NCBI GenBank assembly: GCA_028564705.1
Contig: JAPXFQ010001305.1
Span: 868,001-932,000 of the forward strand
Reading direction: 5' to 3'
From: Apricaphanius iberus
Taxonomy: Eukaryota > Chordata > Actinopteri > Cyprinodontiformes > Aphaniidae
Length of the DNA stretch: 64,000 nt
Shown: piece after piece, positions 10,745 through 21,949 of the stretch
Position numbering within the stretch: position 1 is the stretch's first letter
Layout of the letters: the number at the start of each line of letters is the position of its first letter
The notes under the pieces: generated by a model
Database searches by the model: none
Seen by the model: the letters and a program-made list of their open reading frames with translations, nothing else
What the model was told of the DNA's origin: nothing
Made by a program: the position numbers and the translations under genes

Positions 10745-11675
10745 AGGGGCTGATCTATCAATATTCCTATTAATGACCGCAAAATTGCATGTGTCGCTAA
10801 AAATTGGCTTGAGTGGGTTGTCCCTAATTTGCGCGTGATTTACTAAGATTGCGTGAGCAGTTCTCAACAGGCGCAAGCAGCAGTATTCAAATGAGGAGTT
10901 TGTGGCCACTAATGCGAGTTGCACCACGGCTAGAGAGAGGAGGAATAATGTGCATGGATCCATAATGCGTCTTCGGCACAAAAATTATGTTAAAATGCTG
11001 TGAATTCTGTTTTTCGTTTGTCAGTAATAAATGTAATTCATGCGGTGTACATGCCCTGCTTTCTGCTGCATGCACACATATCGCAGGGTTAGACTGATTA
11101 AAACTGCAGCATGTCTGAATTTTGGTTTTTAAAATGTCATATATAATGCCAGTTATAATTGTGGTATTGTATATCATTACTACATTTTATTACCACTAGT
11201 GAGAAATTAATGAGGATCCACTATCGTGCGCTCAGCCCATCTTCTCCAGACGTGATGAGCGCTAAGTGAGTTATGATGCGTCTTTAAGGTAAAAACAGGT
11301 AAATATTTACATAAATTTCAGGTGTATTGCCATTAGAGTGTTAATTACTCTCAGTTTATGTTGTGTGTGAATAAGACATGCTTTTTAGAAGTGCTAAAAA
11401 TAGCCGGCGCAGACGTGTTTATGCTTAGGAAATCCCACTGTGCCTGGAACGCCTACTTCTTTGCCTATTCTCCTCCCAATAGTTTGCATCTTCTTACAGA
11501 AACGCCAGATTGCATATTCATCAAGGGCAAAGGCGCTAAATGGATTGCGTGCGTCTTGCTGCGGATTTAACAAGCGCAATGCTTCTGTGCCATGTTGATA
11601 GATCAGCCAGAGCCTGTTTTTGCGATGCTGTGCGGTTTGCGGGGGTTTTAACAAGCCGTTGATAAATCAGGCCCT
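10745..11675. mobile_element. Non-autonomous DNA transposon (PIF/Harbinger-like ends), copy 1
   Basis: The left end reads aggggctgatctatcaat (10745-10762); the right end gttgataaatcaggccct is its approximate reverse complement, finishing at about 11675. A second copy of the inverted end (gttgatagatcagcc) sits about 65 bp inside the right end, near 11594-11608. GGGCCTGATTTAT-type ends are typical of fish PIF/Harbinger MITEs. No transposase or Myb-like frame is present. The interior (10870-11560) is repeated at 39960-41890: shared words include cacggctagagagaggagg and gtgcctggaacgcctac. The flanking 3-bp duplication is not convincing, so the superfamily assignment is tentative. Confidence 0.62.
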
Positions 11676-11852
11676 ACATGTCAATCAGGCAGCTCATTTT
11701 ATCTTGCAGTAAGGTTGCTGACCTCAGCGGATGGCAAAAACAAAAATGCCAATGAATGTGGATAGTCTGAACTGCTTGAAAGCACAGAAAACTGAAATAG
11801 AAGAGCTGCTGTGTAAAAAAAAAAAAACACATAGTTTTTCTACAAAACTTGA

Positions 11853-12330
11853 ATGGGACATATTCTGGCTCTTTTTAAACTTGAAATAGTACTATTCTGT
11901 CCAAAACCTGCTGTTGAAGTTCATTGCACAAAATCACTCACATGAAGCAATCTTACCAGCTCAATACTTGACAAATTCAGTCCCTTTCAGAATGTGCTTT
12001 TGAGAGGGGTCTACCACTTTTATGGGAATTAACAGTAGCAGATCACACCCACTTGTGTTTTTACTAGGAGATCAGATTGGCATGGAATTTGAATAAGTGG
12101 GCAGAGTTTGACTACCGAGGGTCGGTTACATGCAAATTCTAGTTATTGTGTCATCACAAAAAGTCCCTGTTTCAGACAGCTTGTAGAAGCACAAGTTTTT
12201 CTACCTCAAAAATTTGCAAAAAATTGGACGGATGGTTTTAATTCATGTTTGGAGTACTTATACAGGCAACAGAGACCCAAATGGCTACAGGAAAGGATGG
12301 ATTAAGTTAAATTTACATAATATATCCCCT
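11853..12330. mobile_element. TTAA-target MITE (piggyBac- or Kolobok-type)
   Basis: The ends are inverted: the left reads atgggacatattctggct from 11853 and the right reads acataatatatcccct to 12330, whose complement is aggggatatattatgt. The right flank is TTAA (12331-12334) and the left flank TTGA (11849-11852), one change from TTAA. At 478 bp there is no credible coding frame, so it is non-autonomous. Both piggyBac and Kolobok elements insert at TTAA; the AGGGG start slightly favours Kolobok (ends RRGG). Confidence 0.55.
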
Positions 12331-12334
12331 TTAA

Positions 12335-13765
12335 AATAAAAACAGTCAAAACAAATGGTTGGATTTCTTTAAAAAACAACAACTGAAATCCAAGATCAGA
12401 CATGGTTGCATAAAATAAAATAAAAAAAACTGTTTTGTGTCCGTTTTTAGCTTTGGAGTAAAAGATATTTTTTATAAATAGAAGCACACATGTGGTCCAA
12501 CCATTGCACCCAAGTGCGCTTAGCTCAACAAAAGCTCCAGCAAAAATCAGTCACAAAGTTATCATGACAACACTGATCCTCTCAAAAATGTTACAAGACT
12601 TTTGACTCACATCTCTCAGACATCGGTCTGTTCATGCCTCCGGCTCCTGATCTGTGTTCTTCGCGCCAGTACTGATCTAACCAGTGATCATTCAGTATGT
12701 GGGGAATCAGAATCTGCCACCTTGCAGCCGAAAGAGCTCTCTGATCACCTCGGAGACATCCCGCCTTCCTAACAGCTGCGATCGCAGCTCCATTCCTCTT
12801 ACCGACCTCGTAAGAATCTTCCAATCACTCAGTTTTCCGATGTCATAGATGCCAATGCTGCAGTCGATATCAAGCCATTCTCTCCCCTGCTGCAAGCAAA
12901 GTTGTAGGCCGCATAAATGTAGATTCTCGCCGTCAGGTTTCGGACTCAGCTTTATCAAAACAACAACCCTACCTAAGCGCTATAAAACAGTTTATAAAGC
13001 ACTCAGTTTTTTATTTTTTATTTTTATGGAGCTGCTTAAAGCAAAGAAAAATAAAACCTTCTCTGACACTTAGAGTATTTCCAATTCTTTGGAGAACAGT
13101 TCTGATCTTGGTGTTACTGTTATTACATTCTGAGACATCCCTTTAAACAAACAACTTCAGGCCAATCAGCAGCTATCGCTGCTAGGTAGTAAGAGGGATA
13201 TAACATTACTGGAACAATCAGTTCATAGGTGGGCATGTTGGGTCACTTGTACATACTTCGGAACACGGCAGAGGTAGTCCAAAAAAAGGGGTTGGCTCAG
13301 AACGGACGCAGGTAATGGAAACACAGCAGAACTGTTCTAGGGCTACCCACTTTTTACTGTACTGGCGAGCATTAGAAGCTAATGTTAGTCTTGTATCGCA
13401 GGACAGAGTAAATGCATTTTGTTTTGACCACTGCTGCCTTTTAATTTCCTAAATTCTAACTTTATTTCTTGTAAATCAGGCTAGTTTATTTTATTTTTTG
13501 TAAATGGATTTAATTTTGTAAAATATGACTTTTCATAATTTACTAGCTCCTTGTTTCTCATAAATAACAAATTTAAACTCATAATTACATTACGTTAGAA
13601 AATAAATTATATATTTACTCTTGTAAATATTTAATTTAATCTCTTATTTTATGTGGCACCACTTCCTCGTAACAGCAATAGGTAACATTATCTTAGCTAA
13701 CTTTTAGTGCAAATACTGACGCCTCCCACATTTAAATGTATTTTTTTCATGATTAGAGATCCAGT
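12335..13765. other. Intergenic DNA with one CG-richer block, no gene recognised
   Basis: 12591-12958 has overlapping minus-strand frames of about 80 codons with more GC than the surroundings but no recognisable domain; it may belong to an unidentified repeat. 13440-13765 is very AT-rich. Nothing else is supported. Confidence 0.4.
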
Positions 13766-13885
13766 TTAGTATATCAGTTTAAGCCATCTCATCTTCTCCT
13801 TTTTGTCCAGAGGAAAATGGTAGTAAGATATCCTTTTTTTGGCATAATTTCCGTTATTGTAACATGGGACACAGCACTGCACCAT
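13766..13885 (-). pseudogene. THAP zinc-finger N-terminal fragment
   Basis: From an ATG at 13885 the minus strand reads MVQCCVPCYNNGNYAKKRIS, then YYHFPLDKKEKMRWLKLIY and a stop. This is the start of a THAP domain: N-terminal hydrophobic residue, C-x2-C pair (Cys 5 and Cys 8), an aromatic/FP segment (HFPLD) and the conserved Trp about residue 33. The second half (C-x2-H pair and AVPTIF box) is absent downstream. THAP domains bind DNA in P-element, Kolobok and Harbinger-related transposases and in host THAP proteins. With no further exon visible, I read it as a broken transposon exon; a terminal fragment of a host gene is less likely. Confidence 0.55.
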
Positions 13886-13889
13886 GGCA

Positions 13890-14998
13890 ATCGCGATTTG
13901 GTTTGGACACGGAAGTGGATATGATGGTGTAGCCACTAGCCATCCACATAACCTCTCTTTCACATCAATGGTTCATGGCTCAATTGCTGTTTAAAGTTTA
14001 ATCTGTCTGGTAAAACTGCAGATAGGACGGAACCACCCCAGATTAAAGGCCATGTACAGGAGCAAGATGTTCCTTGTCCTTTCAGCACACTTCTTCAAAC
14101 ACTGACTAGTCCAGGTGTAATTAGGTGAAATATCACTTGCTTCATAGTTGGGACTGACTTTGGAACATAAGACTCATTGAACACCCAGTATCTGGCAGTA
14201 AAATCTGTAATTGTATACTTACATCATCTGTCCTTCTCCATACAAATTCCCAAAGTGCTTCTTGCTCTCCACACACTTACCGTCAACAGGAAATTGGATT
14301 CACTTACTCCTCCTCTGTTGGTGCATTTACAGGAATTTACTGCTAAGTACAGTTCTTTTCCATTGGGATTTATCACATGTTAAGAACACAAGGATACAAT
14401 ATAGCAATACATCTGTAATTCTGAAACATGAATACACTTTTCAAATGTTTGCATAGGGGCGTAGGAAAGAATTTAACACTGAGGTGGGCCCACATCAGAA
14501 ACCTGGCAGATCTGTTAAATAATCTTCAATTAACACCACTGAAAAATATCTACCAATATGTTTTAATCTACTAAGAAAGATACATTTCAAAGGTAAAATA
14601 AAACACATTTTGATTACATTTAATAACTTGCCATGTGATTTTTTTTGTGTGCAAACATGCCACTCGAGACAACAAAAAAAACCAAATGACTTAAGCAAAA
14701 GGACCTAAATGTTTTTTTTCTCCTGTTATTTTCAGCCACGAATTGCTCAAAAATTGACTTTTTGTCCATTAAGTCAATGATATGACATACAGTAGCATGG
14801 TTCAGTCTGTTTTCTGTCATTTTTTGATCAAAGCTAAGATATGAGCCAGTGGAAGAATCTAAAATTTCTCTCAAATTGCTTTCAAACACAAAATATACAA
14901 AGTGTGAAAAGATACAACGCTTCAAAATATGTATCATCATCTTATTTTTTTTCAAAACAGAGAAAAGTTATTCTTGGCCCTGAGTTTATTTTGTTTTT

Positions 14999-15041
<43 letters not shown>

Positions 15042-15276
15042 CAGTTTAACTGTTCATTTATTATACTGTTCAAATCTTCCTCTCATTATCAACAATCTAA
15101 AATCACCCCTGTCCCCCCTTCATTGTTGCACGTAGCTGCAGCTCTGCAGAACTGACTCTCCTTGTCTTCCTATTGCCAGTTTCTAGCTGAACTTCATCTG
15201 ATCTCTAATATCAAAAAGTGGACATGAAAAAGGAATGGGAAAACAGTTATATTAAAATGTTTTCAAGTCATCTAAA
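13890..15276. other. Intergenic DNA, nothing recognised apart from a microsatellite
   Basis: Holds an (ATT)n run (15000-15041) and a 111-codon minus-strand frame (14955-14620) of low complexity that matches nothing I know. No repeat ends are seen. Confidence 0.4.
15000..15041. repeat. (ATT)n microsatellite, about 14 units
   Basis: Uninterrupted tat/att trinucleotide run. Its translation as poly-Tyr or poly-Ile in overlapping frames is an artefact. Confidence 0.97.
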
Positions 15277-15280
15277 TTAA

Positions 15281-15904
15281 AGGGATACCAGGCAAGTTTT
15301 AGTGTTTTCTCTACGATGCTCCCCCTAGCGTCCGTTAGTAAATTTTGCTTTCAAACACACTGTCGTAAAAACGAACCGCTCGCCAAGAGCAACCCAGCTG
15401 ATCAGTTGTCATCCCTAACCAGGCACAAAGTAAAATATAAAATTGTTACTTACAAGCACAAAAGAAAGAATGCGAGGTCTGTATCTGATTTGGAGCCTTC
15501 GGTGTCTTTCAGCTCTTGCCATTCGGTAAAAGCTTGACCAACATCGATGCGTGTGCGAGCCCTCGCTCGGTCTGAAGCTATTTTTCTTTTCTTGGCATCT
15601 TCCGTCAAGGGTTTTCGCTGCTTCTTAGCAGGCTCTACCATCAGTTTGCCACACTCGCTAGCCGGGTTTCGTTAGCCTGCCTCAGTGTTGGGGATGCGTG
15701 CCGAAAACTAATCCTGCTTCTCGCGATGTCTGAGATTTCGCGAGACTGAAGGACACCGGGTCGGTACACCGAACTTGCAAGTGGGATATTCTGTCTACAG
15801 GCAGTAGGGGCGGGCGAGAGAGTCTTCATTCGTAATGAGTTATTTAACCATATACCGACTTACAAAGATGATTAATCAACATGAAAATGTTGCTTAGTAT
15901 CCCT
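15281..15904. mobile_element. TTAA-target non-autonomous DNA transposon (Kolobok/piggyBac-type)
   Basis: The left end is agggataccaggcaagtttt from 15281; the right end, reverse-complemented, is agggatactaagcaacattt, finishing at 15904. Flanks are TTAA (15277-15280) and TTGA (15905-15908), consistent with a TTAA target duplication with one change. The 624-bp body has GC- and CpG-rich central sequence and one conserved-looking minus-strand frame (15641-15450). RRGG-type ends plus TTAA suggest Kolobok. Confidence 0.65.
15450..15641 (-). CDS. Short basic protein frame carried by the TTAA element
   Basis: A 63-codon frame reading MVEPAKKQRKPLTEDAKKRK then SDRARARTRIDVGQAFTEW followed by a W-x-E-L-K segment. 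The pattern of a basic K/R-rich helix, then R-x-R-I-x-V-G-x-A-F-x-x-W, recurs, as I recall, in uncharacterised short proteins predicted in many fish genomes, where it also sits in transposon-like sequence. There is no catalytic domain. The ATG at 15641 is in frame and the protein ends before any further domain. It could be a first exon whose remainder was lost, or a repeat-encoded frame with no product. Function unknown. Confidence 0.4.
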   Translation of the reverse strand: MVEPAKKQRKPLTEDAKKRKIASDRARARTRIDVGQAFTEWQELKDTEGSKSDTDLAFFLLCL

Positions 15905-15908
15905 TTGA

Positions 15909-16985
15909 ACTGGGTTCATCACATAAAAGCAACAGTAAACAAAAGCAACAAGGGGCTGAGTGCAGATGAGCCAGGAAACGCCATCATGGGAGCCATCTGC
16001 GTCAGCAGCAGCAGATCAGCAGCAGCAGCCAAGGCACTGACCCAGGGCGCCCAGGAGGGGGGGATGATACCCCGATTTCCACCCAGGCACTGGAGATCAC
16101 CCAGGAAGCCACAGCTGACCACTGCCCCCGATGCAAAGGGCTCCCACAGAGGAAACACAGGAAGGATGATTAAAATAAGAAGTTCAAAACAGAAGTTCAA
16201 ATATTACAATAAACAGTAGAAAATGAGATTAAGTGTTAAGTTACTGATAAAATTTTAAGACTGATGGCATCCCAAATTATAAAATATAAGAGAATGATAA
16301 GATTATGATCAGATGAAAATACAAAGCAGATAAATAATTAATAAACAATAATCAGTTAAAAACTAAACAAAAAAATCAATCAAATAAAACATGCAGAGTG
16401 ATTAAACAGCTATCAATGTTACGGCTTGACGTTCAAGAACCCAGACGCAGAGATTGAGGCTTGGACTCAAAAGAACTAGTTCAAGGTGGGTTTAATTATA
16501 GCAACAAAAAATCACCACACTCAGTGGGAAAAGGGAAGCTCCAGAGAACAAAACAAATGGACAGCATGTGAGACCTGAAAAAACCAGACTGGACACAAAA
16601 CGCTCCAACACAGAGAACAGAAAAGCAGCAGCTTAAGTAGGCATGAGACTAATCAGCAGATCAGGTGCAGCTGTGAGCTCCTCCAGCAGAAAGTAGAGGA
16701 TGGGCAGCAGCAGCAAGGAGGAATCACAGCTGACCTGCACAGGAAGAGCATAGAAAACAGGAATTACTTAGGGGATGATGAGGCTGAGGAGCGGGGGGAG
16801 GGTTCATATGGCAGGGGCGCCTAAAAAAGCATTCAGACTTTATGTGAATCATATATAACTGCTTCTGTACTGCTAGACCACCTTATTTTCATTGTTTTGT
16901 GCTTGCACTAGCAATGTAAGTGGATTATAAATTATTTCATCTTATTTTTGCGAATTGTTTGAAAAGTCATATTGGACAGATGGTA
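15909..16985. other. Intergenic DNA with repeat-like GC block
   Basis: 15955-16170 has a cagcagcag-rich tract and purine/C-rich text of a kind common in fish introns, suggesting an interspersed repeat of unknown class. 16421-16830, beginning ttacggcttgacgttcaag, has the texture of a solo LTR or MITE, but I could not define matching ends. No coding sequence is supported. Confidence 0.35.
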
Positions 16986-16989
16986 AAAC

Positions 16990-17470
16990 ACAATCAGGAT
17001 TTATAAAAGATAGGTCTATACTTAATAAAATCAGATTAGATTTAGTAGATTATAATTCTTTGATTGAAGATAAGGGTTTCATTTTAATATGTGGATCTTT
17101 ACATAGCATTTGATTCTGTTGAACATACTTGTATTAAACTTCAGAATATTTTGGATTCTGTACAGAGTTTATTAAAGCGATACATATAATATATGAAGAT
17201 ATTAATAGCTCAGTTTCTCTCCCCCAAGGAACACCTAAAGGATTCACTATCAATCGTGGAATCTGACAGGGCTGTCCCTTTTCTCCCTAATTATTTATTT
17301 TAGCTGCTGAGTTATTAGCTATATCTCTAAAAACAAAACAGTCCAGATCAATTTGGTAATGAACAAAATTGGAATATTTTCTAAAGCATTGAGATTCTAT
17401 TTACATTTAAAAAAATTGAGTTTATGTCAATACATGATATGGAGCAAACTGACTTATATGAGATTCCAGT
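16990..17470 (+). mobile_element. L1/Tx1-like LINE reverse-transcriptase fragment
   Basis: Broken plus-strand frames give KDRSILNKIRLDLVDYNSLI and EDKGFIL (about 17000-17090), then EDINSSVSLPQGTPKGF (17190-17245), TINRGI, a stop, QGCPFSP, a stop, then LFILAAELLAISLKTK (to about 17340). These match the fingers/palm of L1-type reverse transcriptases (G-RS-N-IR-DY; RG-RQGCP-SP-LF-LAAE). The motif C region is not readable. Frameshifts and stops show an old, dead copy; the text at 17480-17900 is probably its decayed continuation. Confidence 0.6.
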
Positions 17471-18016
17471 TAAAATGAGTTAAAATCGTTGGGAATGATT
17501 ATAACTAAAGATACTAAAACCAGAGAAGACTTAAATATTTTACCTGTGATAAAAAAGTAAATCTATACTCAACTCCTGGTTGCAGGCAACTCCTTGCAGG
17601 CAGAACCTCTGATAGAAATCCTCTGCCAGCTACTGTACAAACGACTTTGAGCTGTTTGGGAGGTTTCAGTGCATCTGTTGAAGATGATGTGGAATTGTGT
17701 TACTACACGATCCCCTATGTTGTCAAATACAGTATGATCCATATCTGCCAACTACCCTTCACAGAATACTTTCATATTATCTGATCCAGAATGTTTGCAA
17801 ACTAAATGGAAACAGCGCAAAATCATTTGTAGAAATGATCATATTATTCACATGATAAATATTCAAAATATTTTTATTAAAATTCACATAGTTTTAGGAA
17901 AAGTCAGGGACCAACAAGGCTTCATTACTTAATTTGACAAAGTTATTTAATATGCATATTTCAAAAGGGTAAAAATGACTGCCTTGGACATTCTAATGTC
18001 CATCATCATCTTCCGC

Positions 18017-19739
18017 TTATCCGGGGTCTGGGGTGGGACGTCCCCAGAACACCTCACCAGGGAGGCGTCCAGGAGGCATCCTGACCAGATGCCCGAGCCA
18101 CCTCAACTGGCTCCTCTCGATGTGGAGGAGCAGCGGCTCTACTCTGAGCCCCCTCCGGATGACCGAGCTTCTTTCCCTATCTCTAACGGGGAGCCCAGCC
18201 ACCTTACAGAGGAAACTCATTTCAGCCGCCTGTATCCGCGATCTTGTTCTATCGGTCACCACCCAGCGTTCGTGACCATAGATGAGGGTAGGAACGTAGA
18301 TCGACCGGTAAATTGAGAGCTTTGCCTTTCGGCTCAGCTCTCTCTTCACCACGACAGACCGGTACAGCGCCCGCATAACTGCAGACGCCTTACAAATCCT
18401 TCTATCGATCTCCCGCTCCATTTCCTAAACTCCCCCACTTGACGAAGGACCTCATCCCCGACCCGGAGAAGGCAATCTACCCTTTTCCGGCTCAAGACCA
18501 TGGTCTCGGATTTGGAGGTGCTGATCCTCATCCCAGCCGCTTCACACTCGGCTGCGAACCGCTCCAACGAGAGCTGTAGATCACGTTCAGATGAAGCCAA
18601 CAAGACCACATCATCTGCGAAAAGCAGAGACCCGATCCTGAGGTCACCAAAACGGATCGCCTCAACACCTTGGCTGCGTCGAGAAATCCTGTCCTTAAAC
18701 GTTATGGACAGGACCGGTGACAAAGGGCAACCTTGGCGGAGTCCAGCTCTCACCGGAAATGAGTCCGACTTACTGCCGGCAATGCGAACCAGACTCTGAC
18801 ACGGTTCATATAGGGACCTAACAGCCCGTATCAAAGGGCCTGGTACCCCATGATCCCGGAGTACCCCCCACAGGACACCCCGAGGGACACGGTTGAACGC
18901 CTTCTTCAAGTCCAAAAAGCACATGTAGACCGGTTGGGCGAACTCCCACGCACCCTCCAGGACCCTGCCGAGGGTTTAGAGCTGGTCCAGTGTTCCACGG
19001 CCAGGACGAAAACCGTATTGTTCCCCCTGAATCCGAGATTCGACTATCCGTCGGACCCTCCTCTCCAGATCCCCCGAATAGACCTTACCAGGGAGGCTCA
19101 GAAGTGTGATCCCCCTATAGTTGGAACACACTCTGTGGTCCCCCTTTTTAAAGAGGGGGACCACCACCCCAGTCTGCCAATCCAAGGGAACTGCCCCCAA
19201 TGTCCACGCAATATCGCAGAGCCGCATTAACCAACACAGCACTACAACATCCACAGAGCCTTGAGGAACTCCGGCCAAATTTCATCCACCCCCGGTGCCT
19301 TGCCACCAAGGAGCTTTTTAACAACCTTAGTGACTTCAGCACCAGAGATTGGAGAGCTCGTCCCAGAGGCCTCAGACTCTGCTTCCAAACAGGAAGGCGT
19401 GTCGGTGGGATTGAGGAGGTCTTCAAAGTATTCGAACCATCGACCCAAAACGTCCCACGTTGAGGTCAGCAGCTCACCGCCCCCACTGTAAACAGTGTTG
19501 GTGGCAGACCGCTTCCCCCCCCTGAGATGCCGGATGGTGGACCAGAATCGCTTCGGAGCCATATGGAAGTCGTTCTCCATGGTCTCTCCAAACTCCTCCC
19601 ATGCCTGAGTTTTTGCCTCAGCGACCATCCGAGACACACTCCGCTTGGCCTGCCGGCACCTATCAGCTGCTTCCAGAGTCCCACAGGCCAAAAAGGCCCT
19701 ATAGGACTCCTTCTTCAGCTTGACAGCAATCCTCACCAT
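18017..19739 (-). pseudogene. Rex3 reverse transcriptase and C-terminal domain, broken frame
   Basis: The pieces in order are a linker ending GGKAPGVDEIWPEFLKAL (19739-19242); LDWQTGVVVPLFKKGDHR with NYRGITLLSLPGKVY and YGFRPGRGTLDQL (19278-18976); FLDLKKAFNRVPRGVLW with LRQGCPLSPVLS and the catalytic LLFADDVVLL (FADD at about 18610-18621; 18924-18346); and the C-terminal YGHERWVVTDRTRSRIQAAE followed by LRWLGHLVRMPPGRLPGEVF (18421-18017). At least two frame shifts and a stop separate them. The catalytic Asp of motif A (FLD) and both of motif C (FADD) remain, so inactivation comes from frame breaks rather than active-site loss. Confidence 0.9.
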
Positions 19740-20818
19740 TGGTGTCCACCATCGGGTTCGAGGGTTGCCTTATGGTCACAACTACGGTCAGCCGCTTCGA
19801 CAATGAAGGCACGGAACATGGCCCATTCAGACTCAATGTCCCCAGCCTCCCCCGGGACGTGTTTGAAGTTCTGCCGGAGGTGAGAGTTGAAACCCTTTCT
19901 GACGGGAGACTTCGCCAGACGTTCCCAGCAGACCCTCACAACACGTTTGGGCCTGCCAGGTCTGTCCGGCGTCCTCCCCCACCACCGGAGCCGACTCACC
20001 ACCAGGTAGTGGTCGGTGGATAGCTCTGCCCCTCTCTTCACCCGAGTGTCCAAAACATGCGGCCGCAGGTCCGATGAAACGACAACCAGGTCGATCATCG
20101 AGCTGCGGCCAAGGTTGTCCTGGTGCCAAGTGCACAAATGAACACCCTTATGCTTGAACATGGTGTTTGTTATGGACAACCCATGACAAGCACAGAAGTC
20201 CAACAACAAAACACCGCTCGGGTTCAGATCGGGGGGGCCATACCGCCCAACCACGCCTCTCCAGGTCTCACTGTCACTGCCCACGTGAGCGTTGAAATCC
20301 CCCAGCAGAATGAGGGAGTCCCAAGAAGGAGCACTCTTCAGCACCTCCTCCAAGGACTCCAAGAAGGGTGGGTAATCTGAGCTACTGTTTGGTGCATAAG
20401 CACAAACAATAGTCAGAACCTGTCCCCCCACCCGTAGGCGGAGGGAGGTTGCCCTCTCATTCACCGGGGTAAACCCCGACGTATAGGCGCCGAGATGGGG
20501 AGCAACATGTATGCCCACCCCAGCTCAGCGCCTCTCACCGGGGGCAACGCCAGAGTGGAAGAGAGTCCAACCCATCTCGAGGAGACGGGTTCCAGAGCCA
20601 GAGCCATGCGTCGAGGCAAGGCCGACGATGTCCAGTCGGAACCTCTCAACCTCCCACACCAGCTCCGGCTTCTTCCCCACCAGAGAGTTGACGTTCCACG
20701 TCCCAAGAGCCAGCTTCTGCAGCCGAGGATCAAACCGCCATGGTCCCCGCCTTCGGCCACCACACATCTTGCATTGCCCCCTGACCCCTATGGCCCCTCC
20801 CACAGGTGGTGAGCTCAT
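19733..20818 (-). pseudogene. Rex3 endonuclease domain
   Basis: Two same-frame pieces separated by a stop near 20520. The first contains LALGTWNVNSLVGKKPELVW followed by LDIVGLASTH, the start of an APE-type endonuclease; the position usually read as the catalytic E in QETH is altered. The second contains [18 protein letters not shown] (residues 71-80 of that piece, plus-strand about 20279-20308), SMIDLVVVS and STDHYLVVS, the catalytic Asp/Asn and Asp-His signatures. This domain nicks the target strand to prime reverse transcription. Downstream the linker continues to [10 protein letters not shown]. Confidence 0.85.
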
Positions 20819-21046
20819 GGGAAGGGGGGCCCATGTTTCCTCTTCGGGCTAAGCCCGGCCGGGCGCCATAGGTAACGGCCCGGCCACCAGGCGCTCACCA
20901 ACGTGCCCCACCTCCCGGCCTGGCTCCAGAGTGGGGCCCCGGTGACCCGTGTCCGGGCGAGGGAACACTTGGTCCAACGCTGTCATTCATCATAGGGGTT
21001 TTTGGGCTGCACTTTGTCTGATCCTTCACCTAGGACCAGTTCTTGA

Positions 21047-21949
21047 GCTAACGTGGAAAAATTTGAGCAACGCTACTGTATCACATCACCATGACGTGAA
21101 GATCTACAGAGGTACTCCAGTAATGTGTTAGCATTCATATAAGTCCGAAAACATCACTTTAATTGAATAATGCGCACTTTAATGCAGCGGTAACTCACTA
21201 CAAAATGTGCTGAAACCAAATAGTGAACCAAAACGCATAAACAACCATAAATGCAGTGGTTTTATACTCTTTGCATCTCGATATAGGGGCTGCTGGCTAT
21301 CAGCAAGACCAAGCCGACAGGCGAAGCAGATGTGGGAATCTCTCGCGAGCGCTTCTGAACAAGTTTACAAGTACAGTCAAAAGAACAAAACATCAAACTG
21401 ACAGCATGTCAGTTGGTAAACCATCAAACTATTTTCCTGGCACTATATCGTATCATCATGCCCAAATAACCCAGGAGCAAGCATTTATTACTTACCAATC
21501 CAGTAGCAAGGTGGCTAGTTCAGCATCCATACATCCTCCTGTATCTCACAGCGACTGACACAAAACTAAAAAAGTTGTAACACTGGGTTTTAGAAGCTAA
21601 TCCTACTTTAACCTAAATTGAGCAACAGTTTGACAGAAAAGATCTTCCACAGCAGTGAAGGGAAGGAATTGTTCTCTGACTTGTCTTCTGTGTCTTCTTT
21701 GGGGTTGAGAGGATGTTCTGAATGTGATTTCAGCGCTGGCGGTCTGAACCATTTACAGTAATCAAGAGTGGGAAAGGGGCGTTAGCAATTTCCTGGTATC
21801 AAAAAAATGCCTTTGTTTTAGAAACACTATCAGAATCAAGTTAATATTTTTTTTTACAATCAAATATATTTTTTAGCACCACAATTTTATAAGTCATGGG
21901 CCCAGAGAATCGTCACTGCTTACACCCCCTTACGGTGCCCCAGCATATG
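21047..21949. other. Spacer between Rex3 and L2, nothing recognised
   Basis: Moderately AT-rich DNA with short frames only. No repeat terminus or exon is identified. Confidence 0.4.

Larger units (their letters stand above)
17996..21046 (-). mobile_element. Rex3 LINE (RTE clade), nearly full length, frameshifted
   Basis: The element runs right to left. The 5' leader is at about 21046-20820, the AP-type endonuclease at about 20760-20000, the linker at 20000-19400, the reverse transcriptase at about 19400-18350, and the C-terminal domain at 18421-18017. The 3' end reads cccggataagcggaagatga, followed by gat repeats at about 17996-18010. The plus-strand words ggtgacaaagggcaacc (18717) and accaccaccccagtctgcca (19161) resemble, from memory, published Rex3 PCR priming sites. 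Its length, about 3.05 kb, is close to full length. Frames change at least three times and there are extra stops, so it is not autonomous. It is CpG-rich relative to its AT-rich surroundings, implying relatively recent arrival. Confidence 0.92.

Noticed and set aside
12591..12958. Overlapping minus-strand frames suggesting a gene
   Set aside because: No recognisable domain, and the two frames overlap out of register; probably an unidentified repeat.
14620..14955. 111-codon minus-strand frame
   Set aside because: No recognisable domain, low complexity, AT-rich composition and no splice or promoter context.
14841..15155. 104-codon plus frame with a poly-Tyr run, and an overlapping poly-Ile frame
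   Set aside because: Created by the (ATT)n microsatellite.
18033..20852. Many plus-strand frames of 80-126 codons
   Set aside because: Shadows of the Rex3 coding strand, which is high in GC and therefore poor in stop codons on both strands.
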